From assembly GCA_937892835.1 (NCBI GenBank), contig CALBHM010000370.1, forward strand, positions 1-14,861: a stretch of DNA of 14,861 bases. The letters run 5' to 3'. The translations under genes and the position numbers were made by a program. The notes beneath the pieces were generated by a model. That model was not told the origin of the DNA and ran no database searches. It was given only the letters and a program-made list of their open reading frames with translations. The stretch comes from an uncultured Ruminococcus sp. GTDB taxonomy: Bacteria; Bacillota; Clostridia; Oscillospirales; Acutalibacteraceae. Shown here one piece after another: positions 6,272 through 13,284 of this stretch. Each line of letters begins with the position of its first letter. Positions within the stretch are counted from its first letter, which is position 1.

Positions 6272-7123
6272 ATGAAAAAAATAGTTTCACTTTTACTCGT
6301 AGCAGTTCTCGCACTCAGCCTTTTCGCAGGCTGCTCATCATCAAAAAGCAATAACATCACAATCGCAATTCCGAACGACACCACCAACGAAGCGAGAGCC
6401 TTGCTCCTTCTCCAGGAAAAGGGCTACATCAAGCTTAAGGACGGCGTAGGCATCACCGCAACGATCAACGACATTGCAGAGAATCCGAAGAACATTGAGT
6501 TCAAGGAAATTGAAGCCGCTCAGCTTCCGAACACACTCAAGGACGTTGACTACGCAATCATCAATTCAAACTACGCTATCGAAGCAAAGCTCAATCCGGT
6601 GAAGGATTCGCTTATCATTGAAGGCTCGGCTTCCGCTTACGGCAACATTCTCGCAGTTAAGCAGGGCAACGAAAATCAGCCGAAAATTAAGGCTCTCAAG
6701 GCTGCTCTTGAAAGCAAAAAGGTTGCCGACTACATCAATGAAAAGTACAACGGTTCAGTTATCAGCGTTGTTGAAAATCCGGGCGACGGCTACGATTCAT
6801 CAGTAGATTACAATGCGCTCAAGGGCACAACGATCACGGTTGCTGCTTCTCCCGCTCCGCACAAAGAGATTCTTGACGTTGCAAAGGAAATCCTTGCAGC
6901 TAAGGGCGTTACGCTTGATATCAAAGAGTTCACGGATTACGTTCAGCCGAACAACGTTGTTGAAAACGGTGAAATCGATGCAAACTACTTCCAGCATACT
7001 CCGTACCTTGATGACTTCAACAAGGAGAACGGTACTCACATCGTTTCCGTTGCAGTTATCCACGTTGAGCCGATGGGTCTTTACGGCGGAAAGCAGACAA
7101 CACTTGACGCATTGAATAAATAA
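6272..7123 (+). CDS. metQ: Methionine-binding lipoprotein MetQ/NlpA, circularly permuted
   Basis: A 283-aa lipoprotein that should deliver methionine to MetNI at the cell surface. Residues 1-21 are a lipoprotein signal peptide with lipobox 'LFAGC' (Cys21). The domain order is reversed relative to the family. In E. coli MetQ the order is the 'FNDYV..N..DANAFQHKPYL' segment first, then 'VPNDPTN.GRSLLLLQ..GLIKLKDG'. Here 'IAIPNDTTNEARALLLLQ' begins at about residue 31, and that lobe runs to about 170. After a linker (about 171-183) comes 'VAASPAPHKEIL', 'FTDYVQPN', 'DANYFQHTPYLDDF' and finally 'EPMGLYGGK' at the C-terminus. Ligand-contact candidates from both lobes remain: Arg42, the Asn of 'IINSNYA', and the His and Tyr of 'FQHTPY'. 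Total length is near normal. A gene duplication followed by loss of both outer halves would give this form. The family call is firm; methionine as substrate is inferred. Confidence 0.93.
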   Translation: MKKIVSLLLVAVLALSLFAGCSSSKSNNITIAIPNDTTNEARALLLLQEKGYIKLKDGVGITATINDIAENPKNIEFKEIEAAQLPNTLKDVDYAIINSNYAIEAKLNPVKDSLIIEGSASAYGNILAVKQGNENQPKIKALKAALESKKVADYINEKYNGSVISVVENPGDGYDSSVDYNALKGTTITVAASPAPHKEILDVAKEILAAKGVTLDIKEFTDYVQPNNVVENGEIDANYFQHTPYLDDFNKENGTHIVSVAVIHVEPMGLYGGKQTTLDALNK

Positions 7124-7136
7124 GTGTAAAATAACG

Positions 7137-7174
7137 AGAAGTGCTGTTCACAACAGGCAGCACTTCTATTTTAT
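7137..7174 (+). terminator. Hairpin between metQ and metN (partial terminator)
   Basis: AGAAGTGCTG (7137-7146) and CAGCACTTCT (7158-7167) form a perfect 10-bp stem with an 11-nt loop, followed by a short ATTTTAT tract. It starts 13 nt after the metQ stop and ends 14 nt before the metN ATG. A weak terminator here would give more binding protein than transporter, a common arrangement in binding-protein operons. It may also protect the metQ mRNA 3' end. Confidence 0.7.
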
Positions 7175-7188
7175 GTGGAGTGAAATAA

Positions 7189-8265
7189 ATGATAGAAATT
7201 CAACACCTGACCAAAACCTTTGAGACCTCCGACGGCAGTCTTGATGCGCTGAAGGATGTTTCGCTCAAAATTGACGACGGCGAGATTTACGGCATTATCG
7301 GAATGAGCGGCGCAGGCAAAAGCACGCTCGTCCGCTGTATCAATATGCTTGAACGACCGACGCAGGGCAACGTAATAATCGACGGCATTGACGTCGGCAA
7401 GCTCAGCGAATCCGAACTTCGCAATGAGCGCAGACAAATTACGATGATCTTTCAGGGCTTCAACCTGCTCATGCAGCGCACCTGCCTTAAAAACGTATGC
7501 TTCCCGATGGAGCTTGCCGGAGTTAAAAAATCCGAGGCGACAGCCCGTGCAAAGGAACTGCTTGAAATCGTCGGCCTCGGTGATAAGCTCAAGAGCTATC
7601 CAGTTCAGCTTTCCGGCGGTCAGCAGCAGAGGGTTGCAATCGCCAGAGCACTTGCGACCCACCCGAAAATTCTTCTCTGCGACGAAGCAACAAGTGCGCT
7701 CGACCCACAGACAACGCAGTCGATTCTCTCGCTTATCAGGGATATCCATGACAAGCTCGGTATCACCGTAATTGTCATCACCCATCAGATGAGCGTTGTT
7801 GAGCAGATATGCACCCGAGTTGCGATTCTCGACCACGGTACAGTCGTTGAAGAGGGCAAGGTCAGTGATGTTTTCTCCGCTCCGAAGTCCGATGCGGCAA
7901 AGTCACTTGTTTATCCCGATGGCTGCGATTTCGATTCCGCAGCGTCCCCGGACGAAAGCATACTCCGTGTTGTATTCAACGGTGCGGCGGCTACTAATAA
8001 GCCTCTCATTGCTCAAATGGCCATTGAGGAGGATATTGCAGCTGATATTCTTTCAGCCTCAACCCGTTCCATCGGCGGTAAGGCTTACGGAAATATGCTT
8101 TTGGGCATCCCCGGCGGCAAAGCGGATCTGGCCGCAGTGCAGACAGAAGGGGATCATTTTCTCGGTGGAAATGACGGAAGGAATGCCGGAAGAAGTGATC
8201 GGCGGCAAAGCGGGTCTCGAAAAAGCAATGAATTATATAAAGAAAATTCCCGATATATATGTTGA
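7189..8265 (+). CDS. metN: Methionine ABC transporter ATPase MetN, C-terminal frame disrupted
   Basis: The ATPase of the MetNIQ importer. The nucleotide-binding domain is complete: Walker A 'GMSGAGKST' (38-46), signature 'LSGGQQQRVAIARAL' from Leu141, Walker B 'ILLCDEATSALD' with Asp165 and Glu166, and 'VITHQM'. The NIL (C2) domain starts normally near 264 and continues to 'GKADLAAVQ' (about 318). After that the frame reads an unrelated, basic tail and stops at 8265. The expected NIL ending ('KGIIFSVEMTEGMPEEVIGG' and onward) is present in the +1 frame from 8147 to 8290. The lesion therefore lies near 8143-8146. About 40 residues are aberrant. In E. coli the C2 domain binds methionine and inhibits transport, so the visible protein may be an uninhibited pump, unless the shift is a sequencing error. 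The start has a GTGGAGTG ribosome site. Confidence 0.92.
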   Translation: MIEIQHLTKTFETSDGSLDALKDVSLKIDDGEIYGIIGMSGAGKSTLVRCINMLERPTQGNVIIDGIDVGKLSESELRNERRQITMIFQGFNLLMQRTCLKNVCFPMELAGVKKSEATARAKELLEIVGLGDKLKSYPVQLSGGQQQRVAIARALATHPKILLCDEATSALDPQTTQSILSLIRDIHDKLGITVIVITHQMSVVEQICTRVAILDHGTVVEEGKVSDVFSAPKSDAAKSLVYPDGCDFDSAASPDESILRVVFNGAAATNKPLIAQMAIEEDIAADILSASTRSIGGKAYGNMLLGIPGGKADLAAVQTEGDHFLGGNDGRNAGRSDRRQSGSRKSNELYKENSRYIC

Positions 8266-8290
8266 GGAGGTGACAAAACATGCTGAGTGA
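8147..8290 (+). pseudogene. metN: Out-of-frame remainder of the MetN NIL domain
   Basis: This +1-frame stretch encodes the last 47 residues of a normal MetN, from 'KGIIFSVEMTEG' to 'EEVTKHAE'. Its stop (8288-8290) overlaps the metI start by 11 bp, the coupling expected of the intact gene, so the ancestral metN ended here. Between the last good codon of the upstream frame (Gln, 8140-8142) and this Lys codon there are 4 nt. By comparison with E. coli MetN about five residues are expected there, so a deletion of about 11 nt fits better than a one-base insertion. No slippery heptamer is visible. Confidence 0.75.
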
Positions 8291-8990
8291 TTATCTTGCT
8301 TCGGAAGAAGTGCAAAAAGCACTTGAGGTACTCAAAACTCAATTTCCCCTTGCGATTTGGGAGACTGTTTACGTTACCCTGCTTTCAACTCTTTTCGCAA
8401 CGCTTATCGGTCTGCCGCTCGGCGTGCTTCTTGTTGCCGGCGAGAATAAAAAAATCCTTCGCATTCCGCAGGGTGTTCTGCATGTTCTCAACGTTATAAT
8501 CAACCTTTTACGTTCGGTTCCGTTTCTCATTCTCATGATAATGGTTTTCCCCTTGACAAGGCTTATTGTCGGCACGGTAGTCGGAACTCCGGCAACGGTC
8601 GTACCGCTTGTAATTGCTGCTTTCCCCTTCGTTGCAAGGCTGGTTGAAAGCAGTCTGAGAGAAATTAATCCGAGTATCATTGAAGCGGCACAGAGCATGG
8701 GAGCTTCGCCGTTTCAGATTATCACAAAGGTCATGATTCCCGAGAGCGTTCCGTCGCTCATTTCCAACGGCACAATCGCCCTCACCACCGTCCTCGGATA
8801 TTCGGCAATGAGCGGAATCATCGGCGGCGGCGGACTCGGCAAAATCGCTATAAACTACGGCTACTACAGATATCAGTATCTCATCATGGTATTCGCCGTG
8901 GTATTCCTGATTATCCTTGTTCAGATTTTCCAGAGTCTTGGCACATTCCTTGCAACAAAGTGTGACAAGAGACTGAAAAACAGGAAATAA
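8280..8990 (+). CDS. metI: Methionine ABC transporter permease MetI
   Basis: A 236-aa inner-membrane permease that pairs as a dimer with MetN and docks MetQ. It has about five membrane segments (roughly 30-53, 66-94, 102-121, 160-182, 199-222). The ABC-permease EAA loop starts at Glu135 ('EAAQSMGASPFQIITKVMIP'), the contact to MetN. A Gly-rich 'GIIGGGGLGK' loop follows, which is typical of the family. GAGGAGG at 8264-8270 sets the start. The ATG overlaps the stop of the restored metN frame. The gene is intact and ends the operon, with a strong terminator 10 bp after the stop. Confidence 0.95.
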   Translation: MLSDYLASEEVQKALEVLKTQFPLAIWETVYVTLLSTLFATLIGLPLGVLLVAGENKKILRIPQGVLHVLNVIINLLRSVPFLILMIMVFPLTRLIVGTVVGTPATVVPLVIAAFPFVARLVESSLREINPSIIEAAQSMGASPFQIITKVMIPESVPSLISNGTIALTTVLGYSAMSGIIGGGGLGKIAINYGYYRYQYLIMVFAVVFLIILVQIFQSLGTFLATKCDKRLKNRK

Positions 8991-9000
8991 AAATTAATAA

Positions 9001-9046
9001 AACGGTTCTGTAAAACAAAAATTTTTCAAGTACAGAGCCGTTTTTG
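9001..9046 (+). terminator. Terminator of the metQNI operon
   Basis: AACGGTTCTGTA (9001-9012) pairs with TACAGAGCCGTT (9031-9042) over 12 bp with one G-T wobble. The second arm runs into a T-tract (TTTTTG). It separates the transporter operon from the exopolysaccharide operon. Confidence 0.9.
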
Positions 9047-9072
9047 TTATATACATCAAAAATGTTAAAATC

Positions 9073-9090
9073 AATTCTCAAAAGAGAATT
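9073..9090. promoter_or_regulatory. 7-bp perfect inverted repeat just upstream of the EPS operon promoter
   Basis: AATTCTC (9073-9079) and GAGAATT (9084-9090) surround AAAA. The repeat ends 5 bp before the -35 box, a position that suits an activator or repressor site. It is not followed by a T-tract, so it is not a terminator. Confidence 0.35.
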
Positions 9091-9095
9091 AAATG

Positions 9096-9129
9096 TTGAC
9101 ATTTATAGCATTTTGTGATTAAATATAAT
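9096..9129 (+). promoter_or_regulatory. Probable promoter of the EPS/PqqD/radical SAM operon
   Basis: TTGACA (9096-9101) is a perfect -35. At 17 bp spacing the -10 is TTAAAT (9119-9124). A better TATAAT lies at 9124-9129 but with a 22-bp spacer. Either gives a 5' leader of about 35-45 nt before the first gene. No other promoter-like sequence was noticed between here and the window end. Confidence 0.6.
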
Positions 9130-9169
9130 TGGTATAAATTGAAATATAATGTCTTGTTGAGGTGAGAGA

Positions 9170-9994
9170 ATGAAGCTTATCAGAATACTTATTTCAATAG
9201 TTTTTGTTATAGTTGTCGGTGCTTGGTCCGTCAACCTTATCCTTAGCAAAACCGTCAGAGATCACACTCCCCCGGTTATTTCTTCGGAATCCGATGTATT
9301 GGAGCTTTCCGTCAATGACGATAAAAGCAAATTACTGGAAGGACTTACCGCCACCGATGACCGTGACGGTGATCTTACCGATTCGATTCTTATCGGTACA
9401 CATTCAAAATTCATATCAAAAGGTGTGTGTGACCTCACCTATCTTGTTTTCGACTCGAACAATAACGTCGGCAAATATACAAGACGAATTAAGTATACAG
9501 ATTATACCGAGCCGGTATTTTCACTCACCGGTCCTTTGATGTTTTCTTCTGGCGACACGGTTTCGATGTTCCCGAAAATCAGCCTCATAGACAGCCTTGA
9601 CGGTGACATTTCCTCAAAGGTCAAAATAGTTGTAAATGACGTTGACAGTTCAAAGGTCGGCACTTACTATGTTACATTTGAGGCTTCAAACAGCTATGCC
9701 GACGTTGTCAATCGCAAGCTTCCGGTTAATATTGTCAACGACCCGGCTGATGCACCTCAAATCGAACTGACCGACTATCTGATATACGTTAACGTAGGGG
9801 ATAAAATCAACCCTAAGAAGTATCTCAAATCAGTCTCGGACAAATACGATCCTTCAACAGATATAGATAAAGTGTCAATCATCTCGACGGTTGACACAAG
9901 GAGTGCCGGTGTTCATCAGGTTAAATACGAATACACCGACTCCAAAGGTCTGACCGGACATACGTTCCTTATTGTTATTGTCAGGGAGGTGTAA
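9170..9994 (+). CDS. Membrane-anchored protein with DUF5011/cadherin-like Ig repeats
   Basis: A 274-aa protein with a short basic N-terminus and one membrane segment (about 5-26, no lipobox or clear cleavage site). It is therefore probably anchored with the rest outside the cell. The outer part looks like three beta-sandwich repeats of about 80 residues. Repeat 1 (about 33-111) opens 'TPPVISSESDVLELSVND' and has 'TATDDRDGDLTD'. Repeat 2 (about 112-190) has 'DSLDGDISSKVKIVVND'. Repeat 3 (about 194-274) ends 'GHTFLIVIV'. The DxxDGD pattern is typical of DUF5011-type Ig domains of surface proteins. It leads an operon with two polysaccharide co-polymerase kinases, so a role in exporting or holding a polymer at the surface is likely but not shown. 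TGAGGTGAG precedes the ATG. Confidence 0.75.
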   Translation: MKLIRILISIVFVIVVGAWSVNLILSKTVRDHTPPVISSESDVLELSVNDDKSKLLEGLTATDDRDGDLTDSILIGTHSKFISKGVCDLTYLVFDSNNNVGKYTRRIKYTDYTEPVFSLTGPLMFSSGDTVSMFPKISLIDSLDGDISSKVKIVVNDVDSSKVGTYYVTFEASNSYADVVNRKLPVNIVNDPADAPQIELTDYLIYVNVGDKINPKKYLKSVSDKYDPSTDIDKVSIISTVDTRSAGVHQVKYEYTDSKGLTGHTFLIVIVREV

Positions 9995-9997
9995 TAC

Positions 9998-11437
9998 ATG
10001 AATGAAAATTCATCAACAAAATCAAATCAGATGAACTTCTTTATTATTCTTCGTGACATATTAAGAAATGCACTGTTCATTTTCATGGCGGCTGTTATCG
10101 GATTTCTGTCCGTTACAATTTACATAAGATATGTGCGTCAGCCTGTCTATACTTCATCATCAACTCTTGTTGTTACAGCCAAAAACACAACCTATGCCAA
10201 CGCATATGCCGCTCTCTCAACAGCCTCTTCAATGGCAGGTGTCCTCAAAGAGGTTTTTGAAAGCGATATTATCATGCAAAAGGTTAAGGAGGATACCGGT
10301 CCTCTCCCGGGAAATATTTCGGTTTCGGCCAATGTTATTTCCGGAACAAACCTCCTTGTGCTTGACGTTACTGCCAACGATCCGAAAACGGCATACATTG
10401 TCAGCAATTCCATACTTGAAAACTACAACGGTATTTCCGATTATCTTTTTTCAAATGCGGTTCTCGAAACTGTTTCCGAGCCGCAAATTCCAACAAAAGC
10501 GACAAACACTTTTAACCTGCCGCTGTACCGTATTTTTGCCGCAATGGCAATGGCTGCCGTTGTTGTCGCATTAACGGTTCTTTCGTGTGTTACAAGAAAA
10601 ACATTCAAGAGCGTTTACAGTGCTCAAGAGGAAATCGAGGGCGACTGCTTCGGCGTTATTACTCACGAGAGAAAGCTTCAAACTCTTCGCTCATTTATAC
10701 GCAGGCCGAGAAAATCCGTTTTGATAAATTCTCCTACATGCAGCTTTATGTTTGAAGAAAGCAACAGAAAATTTGCCGAGAATCTTCGCTTCAAAATGGA
10801 TCAGAACGGTTACAAGCGTGTCCTTGTAACAAGCGTTGCGGAAAACGAAGGAAAATCAACAATCTCAACCAACCTTGCCATTGCGTTAAGCAGCATGGGT
10901 AAAAAAGTTCTTATTGTTGACGTCGATTTTCGTAAACCCGCACTTTATAAAATTGTCGAAAGAGACAGAGCATCCGTGCCCGACATTATCTCATATATAG
11001 ACGGAATTTCCGAAATTGAAGATATAATACGCAAATTTGCAAGAACCGGCGTTGATATGGTAATGAACTTCGGTTCAAGAAAAGATTCAACCGCATTTAT
11101 TCGTTCCGAAAAGCTTAGGGAGCTTCTTGACTACGCAGACCGACATTATGACTATGTTATTCTCGATTCCTCCCCTATTATAGTAAGCACCGATGTTCAA
11201 CTTATCTCAGACATTGTTGACTGTTCATTAATCGTCATTCGCCAGGACTTTGTCCGCATTGCCGACATAAACACGGCGATAGATGATATAAAGGAAGGAA
11301 ACGCAAATTATTTAGGATATGTACTCAACGATTACCGTGAATTCAATATGCATGTAGCCGGAGAAAACGTCTACGGCTACGGCAGTTATGAAAACTACGA
11401 ATACGGCAATAACCAATCGGCCGAGGAGCAAGGGTGA
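9998..11437 (+). CDS. Wzc-type BY-kinase / polysaccharide chain-length regulator 1
   Basis: A 479-aa protein joining a Wzz/CpsC chain-length domain to a CpsD/CapB tyrosine autokinase, which controls polymerisation and export of exopolysaccharide. Two membrane segments (about 23-45 and 175-199) bracket the extracellular part; 'PQIPTKA' just before the second is the family's proline-rich signature. The kinase has Walker A 'SVAENEGKST' (Lys286), Walker A' 'VLIVDVDFRKPALY' (Asp308, Asp310) and Walker B 'YVILDSSP' (Asp390). The tail carries five tyrosines (459, 461, 464, 467, 469), the usual autophosphorylation cluster. GGGAGGTG lies 5 nt before the ATG. It follows the Ig-like gene by 3 nt. Firmicutes more often encode the two halves as separate proteins. 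Confidence 0.92.
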   Translation: MNENSSTKSNQMNFFIILRDILRNALFIFMAAVIGFLSVTIYIRYVRQPVYTSSSTLVVTAKNTTYANAYAALSTASSMAGVLKEVFESDIIMQKVKEDTGPLPGNISVSANVISGTNLLVLDVTANDPKTAYIVSNSILENYNGISDYLFSNAVLETVSEPQIPTKATNTFNLPLYRIFAAMAMAAVVVALTVLSCVTRKTFKSVYSAQEEIEGDCFGVITHERKLQTLRSFIRRPRKSVLINSPTCSFMFEESNRKFAENLRFKMDQNGYKRVLVTSVAENEGKSTISTNLAIALSSMGKKVLIVDVDFRKPALYKIVERDRASVPDIISYIDGISEIEDIIRKFARTGVDMVMNFGSRKDSTAFIRSEKLRELLDYADRHYDYVILDSSPIIVSTDVQLISDIVDCSLIVIRQDFVRIADINTAIDDIKEGNANYLGYVLNDYREFNMHVAGENVYGYGSYENYEYGNNQSAEEQG

Positions 11438-11442
11438 ATAAT

Positions 11443-12987
11443 ATGAGTTCAAAAATATTTAATTATAAAGAGAATGCGCTTGACCTTCATGTCTTATTGA
11501 AAGACATCATAAAGATTGTTAAAAAGACATGGTGGGTTCTCGTTGCGGCTTTTGTGCTCATTTCCGGTATTTACTGCTTTTATCTGAGATACACCTATGT
11601 CCCGACATATGAGGCAAAGTCTTCTTTCACGGTCAACACAACCACCAGCTATGCCGAGGTTGCTGCGTCATACGGATTCTACTATGATTCAGCGAACGCA
11701 GAGCAAATGGCAAAGGTGCTCCCTTATATTCTCAAAAGCTCTGTATTTAACGAGATTTTGAAGGACGAGCTTGACACCGATAAAATAAACGGAACAATAA
11801 CTCTTAATGCAATCAAAAATTCAAACCTATTCTCGATTTCGGTCGTAAGCAAAAACCCTCAGGATGCCAAGGACATTCTTGATGCGGTTGTAAAAAGGCT
11901 TCCCGATGTTTCGAGATACGTTATCGGCGAAACAAAGCTGAATATCATTCAGCCCAGCTCCGTTCCGACAAAACCTAATAACGGCGTCAATTATATTATG
12001 GCCATATTCAGTTGCTTTGCAGTAACTCTTGCGGTCGGTGCCGTTGTGATAATAATAACGGCATTTCTCAGAAAAACAATTCAAAACGAGCAGGATTTCA
12101 GAGATCAACTCAACATGAACTGTCTCGGTATTCTTCCTTATAACAAAGTAGGCAAAAAAAGGATTAGTCTCCCGTTCTATGCCGACGAATCGACGGACAG
12201 CGGAAAAAGATATGCCGAGTGCATGAAAACCACTGCGCTCAAAGTTACCCGCTCCATGCAAAAATCTAATTCCAAGGTTCTTATGGTGACGGCTGCGCTT
12301 GCAAACGAAGGCAAGAGCTCCGTTGCACTCAACCTTGCACGCTATATCAAATCGGGAAATCCGAAGAAGAATGTTGCGCTTGTTGACCTTGACCTCAGGA
12401 AGCTTTCGTTAAGTAAAATGGTAAAGAATAACGAAAACTATTGCTCGATTGATAAACTCTTTGAGCAACCCAAATCCATTAGGAAGCATGTTGACAATAA
12501 GGTTCTTCGTGTTCAGTCCGAGAGCAGTTCAAATAAAATAAAAAGAATGTTTGCCGAAAATCCGAAAGATGTTGTGATCTTTGGCAGCGAGACTCCGAGT
12601 AAAACACCGGAAAGAAATCTTAACAATGAAAAAATGAGTGATTTCATGAAGGAGCTCAGAGAAGTCGCCGACTATGTTATTGTCGATTCGCCCCCGTGTG
12701 CAATTACTACAGATCCCCTTCTTATTTCCGAATATTGCGACGGTATTCTGTTCGTTATCCGTCAGGACTCAACCCATCGCTGGACGATCCTTGATTGCTT
12801 AAACAACATATCAACGAGAGGCTGTAACATTATCGGCGGAGTTCTCAATGCCGCCAAAGAAAGTCTGCTTGACCAGAGCGGCTATTACGGCTACGGTCAC
12901 TACAGCAGATACGGAAAATATGGCTATCGTAACTATGGCAAGTACAGCTATGGAAAATACGGTTACGGCGAGTCCAAAGACAGTTAA
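11443..12987 (+). CDS. Wzc-type BY-kinase / polysaccharide chain-length regulator 2, Tyr/Gly-rich tail
   Basis: A 514-aa second copy of the fused architecture, clearly diverged from the first. It has membrane segments near 29-50 and 184-208, with 'PSSVPTKPNN' before the second. Walker A is 'ALANEGKSS' (Lys291), Walker A' is 'VALVDLDLRK' (Asp315, Asp317) and Walker B is 'YVIVDSPP' (Asp415). It carries a longer insert between A' and B than copy 1. The tail is striking: about 12 tyrosines in the last 36 residues in a repeating Tyr-Gly-Lys pattern ('YGKYGYRNYGKYSYGKYGYG'). I chose ATG 11443, with AGGGTG 6 nt upstream; an in-frame GTG at 11434, preceded by GAGGAG and overlapping the previous stop, is an alternative. 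The tandem pair may work as partners or on different polymers. Confidence 0.92.
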   Translation: MSSKIFNYKENALDLHVLLKDIIKIVKKTWWVLVAAFVLISGIYCFYLRYTYVPTYEAKSSFTVNTTTSYAEVAASYGFYYDSANAEQMAKVLPYILKSSVFNEILKDELDTDKINGTITLNAIKNSNLFSISVVSKNPQDAKDILDAVVKRLPDVSRYVIGETKLNIIQPSSVPTKPNNGVNYIMAIFSCFAVTLAVGAVVIIITAFLRKTIQNEQDFRDQLNMNCLGILPYNKVGKKRISLPFYADESTDSGKRYAECMKTTALKVTRSMQKSNSKVLMVTAALANEGKSSVALNLARYIKSGNPKKNVALVDLDLRKLSLSKMVKNNENYCSIDKLFEQPKSIRKHVDNKVLRVQSESSSNKIKRMFAENPKDVVIFGSETPSKTPERNLNNEKMSDFMKELREVADYVIVDSPPCAITTDPLLISEYCDGILFVIRQDSTHRWTILDCLNNISTRGCNIIGGVLNAAKESLLDQSGYYGYGHYSRYGKYGYRNYGKYSYGKYGYGESKDS

Positions 12988-12999
12988 AGGAGCAAGTTT

Positions 13000-13284
13000 A
13001 TGAGAGTAAAGGATAATATCGTTCTTCGTGAAATTGCCGGACAGCATGTTCTGGTTCCGGTGATGGAACGTGTTAAGGATGTGCCGTCAATGGTATACAT
13101 TTCCTCCTCTGCAGCATATCTTTGGGGGAATATGGAAAAACATGAATTTACTCTTGACGAACTGGTGGATTTGATTCTTTCAAAATACAAAAATGTTACC
13201 CGTGAAAAAGCACAGGAGGATATAATCCTTTTCCTCCAGATACTTGCACGTAACAATATTTTGGATATGAGTGATGACGCATGA
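13000..13284 (+). CDS. PqqD-like protein (RiPP recognition element)
   Basis: A 94-aa protein of the PqqD family, small winged-helix proteins that bind a precursor peptide and present it to a modifying enzyme. The visible hallmarks are an opening strand pair 'VLREIAGQHVLVPVM', then 'VYISSSAAYLWGNM' (the family's hydrophobic turn where an aliphatic/aromatic pair precedes the helix), 'FTLDELVDLILSKY', and a final helix 'EDIILFLQILARNNIL'. AAAGGAGC precedes the ATG. It begins 12 nt after the second kinase and overlaps the radical SAM gene by 4 nt (ATGA), so the two proteins should be made together. In polysaccharide loci PqqD-like proteins are known, but their substrates mostly are not. Confidence 0.82.
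   Translation: MRVKDNIVLREIAGQHVLVPVMERVKDVPSMVYISSSAAYLWGNMEKHEFTLDELVDLILSKYKNVTREKAQEDIILFLQILARNNILDMSDDA

Noticed and set aside
7171..7836. Minus-strand 221-aa open frame across metN
   Set aside because: It is a shadow of the MetN ATPase domain, whose Walker and signature motifs are clear on the plus strand.
8131..8160. Programmed frameshift producing full MetN
   Set aside because: There is no slippery heptamer or following structure at the junction, and residues expected at the join are missing, so a small deletion or an error is more likely.
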